A DNA stretch of 64,000 nt from Vibrio algivorus. Lineage in GTDB: Bacteria; Pseudomonadota; Gammaproteobacteria; Enterobacterales; Vibrionaceae. Below the pieces are notes generated by a model, which made no database searches, was not told the DNA's origin, and was given only the letters and a program-made list of their open reading frames with translations. Position 1 is the first letter of the stretch; every line of letters begins with the position of its first letter. Where the stretch lies: NCBI RefSeq assembly GCF_002218005.2, contig NZ_AP018679.1, positions 620,001 through 684,000 on the forward strand, in the 5' to 3' direction. The translations under genes and the position numbers were made by a program. Shown here one piece after another: positions 17,460-25,555 of the stretch.

Positions 17460-17854
17460 AATCCTGAACGCAACGAATCTATACGACAAAACACCTCATA
17501 AATATGCGCAAACTTACCATCACGAATAATCGACAATGGTGATCTTCCATTGAAATATGGATTATGGTTTTCTAGCGCCATAAACCCTTTCACGTTTTCA
17601 GGGTTATCAAACACGATTCGAAGGCTAGCATGCATATTTACGATGTAGCTTAATCGTTCCAATTGATCACTATCCAAAGAAACAGTTTCAGGATTAGCCT
17701 TAAACTTATGATAAGTCGACGGTGCTATGCGCATGATCTTTTGTTTATCTTTGGTCGTGCAACCCCAGCCATCCATGATTTGCTCAGCAGCTTTAAAACC
17801 TGCCGTAGCCATCGCTTTGGTACTCGATTTCTTTTCGATTAGTTGAGTATCCAT
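17450..17854 (-). CDS. Xre/MbcA/ParS-type antitoxin (DUF2384)
   Basis: 134 residues. The N-terminal helical DNA-binding part (AAEQIMDGWGCTTKDKQKIMRI then PSTYHKFK) is followed by the toxin-binding domain LERLSYIVNMHASLRIVF and the terminal NPYFNGRSPLSIIRDG motif typical of RES/MbcA partners. It should neutralise the RES toxin and repress the operon. AGGAGG stands 5 nt before the ATG, a stronger site than the toxin's, as expected for an antitoxin. Gene order antitoxin-toxin with overlap is normal for the family. Confidence 0.88.
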   Translation of the reverse strand: MDTQLIEKKSSTKAMATAGFKAAEQIMDGWGCTTKDKQKIMRIAPSTYHKFKANPETVSLDSDQLERLSYIVNMHASLRIVFDNPENVKGFMALENHNPYFNGRSPLSIIRDGKFAHIYEVFCRIDSLRSGLWG

Positions 17855-17957
17855 TTTGCCTCCTACAACAAATTGAATACTCTCATTGTAGATTAATTAT
17901 ATAAAAATATCCAAATAGAGACAAAAGATCACCTAATCCAAAAATCATCTAGTGACG

Positions 17958-19403
17958 TTATTTAACTCCACCCACTTTAGCCAGCGCCGTCGGATAGCTT
18001 CTTTGCTCAGCTAATGTGCAGGCTTTTTCTATAACTTGCTCAATAGTGAGTTGTGAGGAAATATTTTGTTTGGTGAGATGAAGTTCGTCATAAAATCCAC
18101 ACTCTCGCATCTGCTGCTCGATTTGTTGTGCAGCCTCTAGCGCAGATGAAGCCTTAACAATTTCCATACGAGCATAATTATCACCGGCAAAAGAAACACT
18201 GGCTGCACGTAACGTAATGTCGGTTCCGGGAATTTGTTGTGCGCCAAATAATGGTTTACCACCTAAAGTGGCACTCGCGAAACTGGGAATAAATTGCGCC
18301 ATGTGTTTTATTGCTTTATTAGTTCGGATGGTTTGCTGCTCTTTACTCCAACCATGAATGATCTTATTAACGAGGTATTCAGGCAATTTAGGCTGAGAAC
18401 TTTCATCTGTAGAATGCGCTATCCCGTCTTCAAACAACGTGATGTCTTCTGTCATACCGTGTAATTGGAAATAACCATCTGGATACGGCGTTAACTGTGC
18501 CATCCCTTGTGGTGTACCTCGCTCACCATGAAAGATCACTTCAGGCCATAACGCGTTCCCTTCTTGCCAATGAGTCACATAAGCCGCTTTAAATTCCACT
18601 AAACGTGAACGTGGCGCTTTAACCCAATCATCGACCACACCTGTTTGATAGCCAGAGGCATTGATCAAATAATCGACCGTTATCGCTTCAGGCAATTCAG
18701 TTGAATGCTTATTATTGGATTTATAATTGATGACCCATTGTTTGTCTTTCGGTTGAACACCGATAACCTGAGTATTGGTATAAATTTGGCAATTTGGAAG
18801 CTGAGCTAACGCAAGGTTCACAGTGGCCGATAAACGGAACACACTAAGCCCATATTCTTGCACTAAAACCACAGGAAATTTTAAAGTATTAAGATCTACG
18901 CTTTTAGCAAATGGGATCATCCATTCATCTAAGCTTTGGTCGGTAAGAGAGTCTACTTCTGGTACGTCACATTGCGCTAGAGCTTCTAATTCTTGCTGTG
19001 AATACAACTTAAAGTAGCGCTGCGGATCACCCAACACTTGATTACTGGCGTCTTGTTCAACCAGTGATTGATAAGCCTGTTTAATCACTTGCAAACGAGG
19101 AAGTAGATCTTCTGGTTGGCCTTTATCTTGGGTAGGAACCGCGATAACGGTTGGGCGAACATTCATCGTGTGCTTATACAACTTAACCGTTTCAATCGAT
19201 TCTTTCAGAAGTTGCACACATTGCTGCTGTGAAATCTCACGATACAAGTTACCACCAGCATGCAAATGGCAAATAGGAGGGCCATCCACAAGACTTGCTC
19301 CTTGTTCAAAAATAGAGACTTGAAGCCCAAGGTCAGCAAAGTGCAGTGCGGCTGTTGCCCCTGCAATACCACCACCAATAATACCAATATGTGGAGAAGC
19401 CAT
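17958..19403 (-). CDS. FAD-dependent oxidoreductase (DAO family)
   Basis: 481 residues with the N-terminal dinucleotide fold HIGIIGGGIAGATAALHFADLG, then VSIFEQG and, further on, YLINASGYQTG. This is the layout of FAD enzymes of the D-amino-acid-oxidase/MnmC C-terminal type. It has no signal peptide. It is transcribed alone: 409 bp of noncoding DNA lies upstream and the RES-Xre module downstream. The substrate cannot be deduced. The nearest well-known relative is the FAD domain of MnmC, but the methyltransferase half is absent. Confidence 0.75.
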   Translation of the reverse strand: MASPHIGIIGGGIAGATAALHFADLGLQVSIFEQGASLVDGPPICHLHAGGNLYREISQQQCVQLLKESIETVKLYKHTMNVRPTVIAVPTQDKGQPEDLLPRLQVIKQAYQSLVEQDASNQVLGDPQRYFKLYSQQELEALAQCDVPEVDSLTDQSLDEWMIPFAKSVDLNTLKFPVVLVQEYGLSVFRLSATVNLALAQLPNCQIYTNTQVIGVQPKDKQWVINYKSNNKHSTELPEAITVDYLINASGYQTGVVDDWVKAPRSRLVEFKAAYVTHWQEGNALWPEVIFHGERGTPQGMAQLTPYPDGYFQLHGMTEDITLFEDGIAHSTDESSQPKLPEYLVNKIIHGWSKEQQTIRTNKAIKHMAQFIPSFASATLGGKPLFGAQQIPGTDITLRAASVSFAGDNYARMEIVKASSALEAAQQIEQQMRECGFYDELHLTKQNISSQLTIEQVIEKACTLAEQRSYPTALAKVGGVK

Positions 19404-19813
19404 AGCTAATCAATCATTCCTACAACAAACGTCTTTATGCCAGATCAAGAAGGCTAAAGAACTGAATATATTTGAGTCGAGTAATACCCTACCACTTTAG
19501 TCGGATATTTCGAGCTAAATTTTAAACATGTGCTACCAACTGGTTAAAAAATAGGAAATATCCTTATCATACAAGTAAATTGTTGATCGGTTTTACCTAC
19601 ACCACTTTGGTTCTAACTCTGCTAATTTTATGCGTAAAAAAATCTAAAAAATTGCTTGACCGATTCTATTCACTTTTACCAAAAATCGATGTTGTGAATA
19701 ACCAAAATCCGCTAAGTAAACCCTGTCGTGGCTTACAAGCAGATTGGTTATTTTTCACAATGAAGTTATCCCAATATTTATCCACCGTTTTTGTGGATAA
19801 CTGCATTTTTTAT
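19404..19813. other. 409-bp noncoding gap with a DnaA-box cluster
   Basis: No convincing gene. Near 19766-19802 stand TTATCCCAA, TTATCCACC and TGTGGATAA, the last a perfect DnaA box on the minus strand. The second and third also form an 8-bp perfect stem (TTATCCAC/GTGGATAA). The rest is AT-rich with no clear promoter consensus. Confidence 0.5.
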
Positions 19814-22276
19814 TCATAGAGCTTTATTTACAGGAATAAGTAATTGCTTAATCAACGTTTGTAGTACTAGTGCTAAAGTTAAAAATGCAAGCAATGGAAG
19901 CGTTACCCACAAAGCAAAGTGCCAATTAGGATCAAGTTCAAAGCCCCATTTCATTAAGCTTGCCACACTCGACTCTGCGCCAAAACTTGCCACCAAACCA
20001 GCAATCAAAGCCATAATCCCGTATTCATACCACACTGTTCTACTAATGCGCTTTTTACTCGCTCCAAGTGTTCGATATAAACGAATTTCATCTTGTCGCT
20101 GTGACAGGCTTAAACGCAATAATGTGAATATCAACAACAAACCGGCAATCACAGCTAAACCTGCAAGTACGGTAATCGACCACACGATTTGCGTCAGCAG
20201 AACTTGAATTTTGCCAGCCATAGTCCGAATATCCATTAAACTCACGGTTGGAAAATCGCGTGCCATTTTATTTAAGAAAGCATCGGTTTGAGCTTTATTC
20301 CCTTCTGGTGCTTTAAAACTGACGAGCCAAGTTCCTGGAATGTCTTTGAGCACATCTGATGAGAAAATGAAGTAAAAGTTTGGCTTCATTTCACGCCAAT
20401 GGACTTTACGAATGGTATTCACTTTGGCGGTGACGGTTTGACTACTGATCACAAAAGTTAAGGAATCACCAATTTTTAAGCCAAGATCATTAGCCACATC
20501 AGATTCAACAGAAACTGTACCGGCTTCGCCCCATTCACCTTCTAATAAATCGTTACGTTCTGGCAGGGTTTCCGCCCATGTGAAATTCAATTCACGGCGT
20601 AGCGAATCACTTTTATCTTCACCTTCAGCATACTCTTTCGCTTCGACACCATTTATTTCACTTAAACGACCTCGAATGATTGGGTAAGCTTCTGAACGGT
20701 TTAACGCCTTAGCATCAATCTCTTGTAAATATTGTTCTTTTTCATAAGAGGCAATATTAAGCGCAAACACATTAGGTGCATCTTCAGGTAGCGTTTGCTG
20801 CCAATCACTTAATAAATCACTACGTACTAGCCAAATAATTGCAATCAGCATTAATGACAAAGCCAGTGCGCCAAATTGAATGCCACTAGCGATAGAAGAA
20901 CGGTTAATGCGACTTAATGCTAATTTCAATGCCGGCGATGCAGGTAAGTGCTGCAAACCTTTAACCATAAATAAGCTAATAACACCGAGGATCGCAAATA
21001 GCACTAAAATACTCGCTAGCACTATCCAAACTAACATGTTGCTACCGTAAACCGACATCAATAAAGCAAAAGGCAATAAAATCAATAACCATGCTTTTTG
21101 AGGAATGTTACCTTGGCTCGGTTGCATGACTGATGCGGCCGAGGTGTTTAATAATCCAATCAAAGGAATACCTAACGCAGGAATACCAATCGCTAAGCAG
21201 GTTCCAACGGATAACAAAAACGGCATCAACCCATAACTAGGTAAAGGATCAGGTAAAACATCCGTTAACGGAATGCGCAATACCATTTCAAGTAATACGC
21301 CAATCAGTGAACCCAATATGATACCAATGGCGAATAAGCTACCAATTTGTAAACTTAACCAACGAATTAGCCAAGGACGTTGCGCTCCTAAACTTTTTAG
21401 CATCGCGATAGTTTGACGTCGGCTCGATACATAATGCTGACAAGTTAATACCAGTGTTATCGCCGCCATTACGACGACAATGGCAACCGTTAACGACAAG
21501 TATTGCTTGGTTTTATTAAACACTTCGGAGGTGCGGCTTTGTGAGTCTTCATCTACCCAGCGATCACTTGGAGTCAACTCAACCGATTGTTTAATTTGAG
21601 AGATTTGCTGAGCATCACCATTAATAAACAGACGAAAACTTACTCGGCTACCTAACTGAACTGCACCGGTTTTTGCTACATCTGATTGATGAATATACAC
21701 ACTCGGCATTTGCTGAAATGGGTTAAAGGCTAGTCCTGGCTCTTGTAAAACTTCTCCTGTCACCTCAAAATCCGCGTCGCCTATCGTGACACTGTCACCC
21801 ACTTTAACTTGCAACTGTTGCATAACCCTAGGCTCAAGCCACAATTGATTTGCTTGCACATGTGAGCTTTGCGTTGATTCGTTTTGTGTAGAATTGCCTG
21901 ACAGCACCATTTCTCCACGTAAAGGATATTGGCTATCCACCGCTTTCACTGTCACTAGTTGCATGCTGTTATCGCTAAATGCCATGGTGGCAAATCGTGT
22001 CAATGTCGCGGTTTCAACTTGCTGCTGGGAAGTTTGCGCAACTAAACTTTCTGGTAAAGGATTAGATGAGCGAAATACCGTATCTGCCGTGAGTGCATTC
22101 TTACCTTGGGTTTCTATTACCTGATCCATACGATCTGCTAATGCGGCTAAACCAAACACACAAGCAATAATTAAGGTCAGCGCAATCGCAATTGGCCAAA
22201 GCTGACCTTGTTTGATTTCACGCCAGCTCCACCTTAACAATTCTCGGTTAGGCAATGATTTGGATCCTTGATTCAT
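19814..22276 (-). CDS. ybbP: FtsX-like ABC transporter permease
   Basis: 820 residues with the MacB/FtsX layout of the YbbP type: an N-terminal helix (LWPIAIALTLIIACVFGLAAL), a periplasmic domain, FtsX helix sets near residues 260-480, a second periplasmic domain, and three helices at the C-terminus. It overlaps ybbA by 4 nt (ATGA). With YbbA it forms an inner-membrane mechanotransmission-type ABC complex, and the location beside tesA (a periplasmic lipase/thioesterase) is conserved in gamma-proteobacteria. The substrate is unproven, although envelope lipid handling is often suggested. Confidence 0.92.
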   Translation of the reverse strand: MNQGSKSLPNRELLRWSWREIKQGQLWPIAIALTLIIACVFGLAALADRMDQVIETQGKNALTADTVFRSSNPLPESLVAQTSQQQVETATLTRFATMAFSDNSMQLVTVKAVDSQYPLRGEMVLSGNSTQNESTQSSHVQANQLWLEPRVMQQLQVKVGDSVTIGDADFEVTGEVLQEPGLAFNPFQQMPSVYIHQSDVAKTGAVQLGSRVSFRLFINGDAQQISQIKQSVELTPSDRWVDEDSQSRTSEVFNKTKQYLSLTVAIVVVMAAITLVLTCQHYVSSRRQTIAMLKSLGAQRPWLIRWLSLQIGSLFAIGIILGSLIGVLLEMVLRIPLTDVLPDPLPSYGLMPFLLSVGTCLAIGIPALGIPLIGLLNTSAASVMQPSQGNIPQKAWLLILLPFALLMSVYGSNMLVWIVLASILVLFAILGVISLFMVKGLQHLPASPALKLALSRINRSSIASGIQFGALALSLMLIAIIWLVRSDLLSDWQQTLPEDAPNVFALNIASYEKEQYLQEIDAKALNRSEAYPIIRGRLSEINGVEAKEYAEGEDKSDSLRRELNFTWAETLPERNDLLEGEWGEAGTVSVESDVANDLGLKIGDSLTFVISSQTVTAKVNTIRKVHWREMKPNFYFIFSSDVLKDIPGTWLVSFKAPEGNKAQTDAFLNKMARDFPTVSLMDIRTMAGKIQVLLTQIVWSITVLAGLAVIAGLLLIFTLLRLSLSQRQDEIRLYRTLGASKKRISRTVWYEYGIMALIAGLVASFGAESSVASLMKWGFELDPNWHFALWVTLPLLAFLTLALVLQTLIKQLLIPVNKAL

Positions 22277-23061
22277 TCCCTTTCCTCCAGCTCACCGGCT
22301 TGCATGTAAAAAATTCGATCACATCGCTTAGCTAAATCATTATCGTGAGTCACTAAAACCAACGTTGTTTTATGCGCTTTATTTAGCTCAAAAAGTTGCT
22401 CGATAATTTTCGCAGCCGTCACTTGATCTAAGTTTCCAGTCGGTTCATCAGCAAATAAAATACTCGGTTTAATCATAAAGGCGCGAGCTAAAGCCACACG
22501 TTGTTGCTCACCACCGGAAAGCTGACTTGGCGTATGAGTTAAACGATCTTTTAAGCCGACTTCAGTAAGCAATTGGGTTGCTCGTTCAATGTCTTCTTTC
22601 TCACCTTTTAACAAGCAAGGTAGTGTGACGTTCTCTAAGGCGGTTAAAGTTGGAATAAGTAGGAAGCTTTGAAACACAAAACCAATAGAATCGCTGCGTA
22701 ATGCGGCGCGTTGCTCATCATCTAGAGTCGATAAAGGCTTACCGAGCAAACTCACTTCTCCTTGGCTTGGAACATCCAGACCTGCTAGTAAGGTCATCAG
22801 AGTGGATTTACCTGCCCCCGAGGTTCCGACAATTGCCACACTTTCACCAGCACGAATGGCTAGGTTAACCTCTTTTAATATGGTTAAATGTTCTTTCTCG
22901 GTAGAGACTGATTTAGACAAAGATTGAGCTTGGATCACTATCTTGTTCGAATCATGAAATTCAGGTGAGGTAGCTGACGAAGTTTGCTCTGCACTCGAGT
23001 TTACACCTTCGTTCTCTGCTAATTTGGTTATTGATGGATCTTTTATAGGTGATTGAGACAT
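22273..23061 (-). CDS. ybbA: ABC transporter ATP-binding protein, LolD/MacB class
   Basis: 262 residues from the ATG at 23061; the longer frame begins with GTG and runs into tesA. An N-terminal tail of about 40 polar residues precedes the ABC domain. Walker A is GTSGAGKS, followed by FVFQSFLLIPTLTALENV, signature LSGGEQQR and Walker B ILFADEPTGNLD. It supplies ATP hydrolysis for YbbP. No good ribosome site precedes the ATG. The start codon overlaps the tesA start codon on the opposite strand. Confidence 0.92.
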   Translation of the reverse strand: MSQSPIKDPSITKLAENEGVNSSAEQTSSATSPEFHDSNKIVIQAQSLSKSVSTEKEHLTILKEVNLAIRAGESVAIVGTSGAGKSTLMTLLAGLDVPSQGEVSLLGKPLSTLDDEQRAALRSDSIGFVFQSFLLIPTLTALENVTLPCLLKGEKEDIERATQLLTEVGLKDRLTHTPSQLSGGEQQRVALARAFMIKPSILFADEPTGNLDQVTAAKIIEQLFELNKAHKTTLVLVTHDNDLAKRCDRIFYMQAGELEERE

Positions 23062-23668
23062 GATGAGATTGTTATCCTTACTATTAGTACTGTGCTTTTC
23101 TTCCGTCACACAAGCTGCGGTAAAAACCACTATTTTAATCTTAGGTGATAGTTTAAGTGCTGGATATCAAATGCCGATTGAACAAAGCTGGCCATCACTA
23201 CTACCAAAAGAATTACAGCAAAAAGGCATTGAAGCAAAAGTAATAAACGGCAGTATTTCAGGAGATACTACTGGTAATGGTCTGCAACGCCTTCCTTCAT
23301 TATTAAAACAACATCAACCTGATTGGGTATTAATAGAGCTTGGGGCTAACGATGGATTAAGAGGTTTCCCTCCTGCGACCATTCAAAGAAATTTGAACCA
23401 ATTGATCGAACAAAGTAAGCAAGCCGGAAGCCAAGTTGCACTTATGCAAATTATGGTGCCACCGAATTACGGTAAACGTTACACTCAAGCTTTTTCTAAT
23501 TTATACCCTGAGATAGCCAAGCAGCAAGACATTCCTTTACTACCGTTTTTTCTGGAAAATGTCATCATCAAACCAGAATGGATGATGAAAGATGGGCTTC
23601 ATCCTAAAGCCGATGCTCAACCTTGGATCGCCCAGTTTATGGCGTCTCAGCTCCAATCTATTTTGTGA
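23060..23668 (+). CDS. tesA: Multifunctional acyl-CoA thioesterase I / lysophospholipase L1
   Basis: 202 residues. Signal peptide MMRLLSLLLVLCFSSVTQA, then the SGNH hydrolase blocks: GDSLSAGYQM with the nucleophile Ser, the Gly of NGSISGDT, the Asn of ELGANDGLRG, and Asp/His in DGLHP. A periplasmic esterase acting on acyl-thioesters and lysophospholipids. Two adjacent ATG codons (23060 and 23063) are possible starts. It is divergent from ybbA with no space between the start codons, so its promoter must lie inside ybbA. Confidence 0.94.
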   Translation: MMRLLSLLLVLCFSSVTQAAVKTTILILGDSLSAGYQMPIEQSWPSLLPKELQQKGIEAKVINGSISGDTTGNGLQRLPSLLKQHQPDWVLIELGANDGLRGFPPATIQRNLNQLIEQSKQAGSQVALMQIMVPPNYGKRYTQAFSNLYPEIAKQQDIPLLPFFLENVIIKPEWMMKDGLHPKADAQPWIAQFMASQLQSIL

Positions 23669-23710
23669 ATATAATTCCCAACACTCTTCTCCCTCGTGAA
23701 TAGTTCACAA

Positions 23711-23748
23711 AAAGTCAGCTAAAATACAGGCTGGCTTTGCTGTTTTTG
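23711..23748 (+). terminator. Probable terminator after tesA
   Basis: AGTCAGC and GCTGGCT pair with one G-T, followed by TTGCTGTTTTTG. The stem is modest. It lies 45 nt after the tesA stop. Confidence 0.45.
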
Positions 23749-23895
23749 TCGGTAATCATTCATGATCTGAAACAATTTTTTCTTATTTAGCCTTAAAAAA
23801 TTCACCTTTATACCCTTTTAGCTCAATATTTCACTTCTTTGATGCCCTTATCCTAGTATTAATCCATCATCAAATAAGATTACATAGGATAACGT

Positions 23896-25095
23896 ATGGT
23901 CATTGAACCTATCATTAAGGGCGTGGTCGCTCGCAGTGCCCATCCTTACGGGTGTGAAGCATCCATCCAACAACAAATTAATTTCGCTAAATCTGCCCCA
24001 CAAATTAAAGCAGGCCCTAAACGTGTTCTCATCTTAGGTGCATCATCAGGATTTGGCTTAGCCGCTCGCATTGCTCTCACCTTTGGCGGTAGTGATGCTG
24101 ATACCATCGGCGTTTCGTTTGAACGTGGCCCTTCTGAAAAAGGCGTAGGCACAGCCGGTTGGTATAACAATGTTTTCTTTGAACAAGAAGCAGAAAAAGC
24201 CGGTCGTATTGCAGTCAATATTGTTGGTGATGCATTTGCACAAGAAACACGTGACCAAGTTATTGAAGCAATAGAAACTTATTTTGAAGGTGAAGTAGAC
24301 TTAATCATTTACAGCCTAGCAACGGGTATTCGTCCAAACCCAACAACAGGTGAAAAATGGCTATCGAGCATCAAACCAATTGGTGACAGCGTCACTGGTG
24401 CTACCGTGCTACTTGAAAATGATGAGTGGATTGAAACCACCATTGAACCGGCTACTGAACAAGAAATCGAATCGACTATTAAAGTGATGGGCGGATCTGA
24501 TTGGGAATCATGGGTCGATACCCTGATTAATGCTGAATCGATTGCTGACGGCTGTAAAACTATCGCATTTTCATACATTGGTTCTGAGGCCAACTACCCT
24601 ATCTACCGTGACGGTACACTAGGTTGGGCTAAAGTAGATTTGCATCAAGCAAGCCACTCTTTAAACCTTAAATTAGCCAACTTCAACGGTTCTGCTCATG
24701 CCACGGTATGTAAAGCGCTCGTCACTAAAGCAAGCGTGTTTATTCCAACATTCACGCCTTATATCATCGCACTATACAAAGCGATGAAAGAAGATGGTAG
24801 CCACGAAACTTGTATTGAGCAAATGCAACGTTTGTTTACCGATAAGCTTTATAACCAAAACACTATTCCTGTTGATGCGGAGCGTTTGATCCGTATGGAT
24901 GATTGGGAAATGAAACCAAGTATTCAGCAGAGAGTGGCTGAACTAATGACCCAAATGAACGCTACTAACTTTAAAGAGATTGGTGATTATCAGGGCTACA
25001 AACAAGAATTTATGCAACTCAATGGTTTCGATATTAAAGATGTTGATTACCAACAAGATATCGACCTAGAAGCATTAACCGCATTACAGCCTTAA
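23896..25095 (+). CDS. fabV: Trans-2-enoyl-ACP/CoA reductase FabV
   Basis: 399 residues. The extended-SDR cofactor site is LILGASSGFGLAARIA. The diagnostic active site of FabV, Tyr-x8-Lys, appears in IYRDGTLGWAK. FabV reduces enoyl-ACP in the last step of fatty-acid elongation and, unlike FabI, is naturally insensitive to triclosan. Strong identity to Vibrio FabV is evident from the start VIEPIIKGVVARSAHP. The gene is monocistronic. A MITE-like element and then its terminator follow. Full length and intact. Confidence 0.97.
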   Translation: MVIEPIIKGVVARSAHPYGCEASIQQQINFAKSAPQIKAGPKRVLILGASSGFGLAARIALTFGGSDADTIGVSFERGPSEKGVGTAGWYNNVFFEQEAEKAGRIAVNIVGDAFAQETRDQVIEAIETYFEGEVDLIIYSLATGIRPNPTTGEKWLSSIKPIGDSVTGATVLLENDEWIETTIEPATEQEIESTIKVMGGSDWESWVDTLINAESIADGCKTIAFSYIGSEANYPIYRDGTLGWAKVDLHQASHSLNLKLANFNGSAHATVCKALVTKASVFIPTFTPYIIALYKAMKEDGSHETCIEQMQRLFTDKLYNQNTIPVDAERLIRMDDWEMKPSIQQRVAELMTQMNATNFKEIGDYQGYKQEFMQLNGFDIKDVDYQQDIDLEALTALQP

Positions 25096-25112
25096 TGTGT
25101 AAGCAATAGACC

Positions 25113-25354
25113 TAAGTAACCTCAGCTGCGGATAACTAGAAGTCACTCAATACAGCACTTTAGGCGTCTAACTTCGTTAAAATCAACGCAATAGGCCAGC
25201 TATTGACTTATGATTTTGCCTTGTTATCCATCCCAAATTGCAGCATTGAGAGAAAGTCATCAATCCTAGATGCCTGACAGATGTTTTTATCATTTTTATA
25301 TCAGTGTGTTAGGTTAATTATTGTGACACTCTTATCCGAAGCTGAGGTTAAGTA
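25113..25354. mobile_element. MITE-like element, copy 1 (230 bp plus flanks)
   Basis: The element at 25119-25348 begins ACCTCAGCTGCGGATAA and ends TTATCCGAAGCTGAGGT, so the terminal inverted repeats match at 16 of 17 positions. TAAGTA flanks it on both sides (25113-25118, 25349-25354). It has no coding capacity. An inverted copy with five visible mismatches lies at 37313-37542. It sits between fabV and the fabV terminator. Non-autonomous insertion is inferred; no parent transposase is in the window. Confidence 0.75.
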
Positions 25355-25412
25355 ACTTAAGTTTAGAATTTTTTCTGAACCGCGAACTCTGTAAGGGGAG
25401 TAATGGTTCAAC

Positions 25413-25464
25413 GCCTCCTTTGCCGCACTAAATACTTCGTCATGGTGTAAAGGAGGCTTTTTTT
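25413..25464 (+). terminator. fabV terminator
   Basis: GCCTCCTTT (25413-25421) pairs with AAAGGAGGC (25449-25457), followed by seven T. The loop is 27 nt. It stands 318 nt after the fabV stop because the MITE-like element lies between them. Confidence 0.75.
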
Positions 25465-25555
25465 CATCTAGATAGCGACATCTCTCCATCTACACCACAA
25501 TTCAGTATATAATCCCCATTCGTTTTATTCTTATCAAAAGCAATACCGGAACTCT

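Noticed and set aside
19580..19819. 79-codon plus-strand frame with a hydrophobic start
   Set aside because: No ribosome site, the DnaA boxes lie in its frame, and the composition is that of AT-rich noncoding DNA.
25301..25489. 62-codon minus-strand frame after fabV
   Set aside because: It covers the end of the MITE-like element and the fabV terminator.
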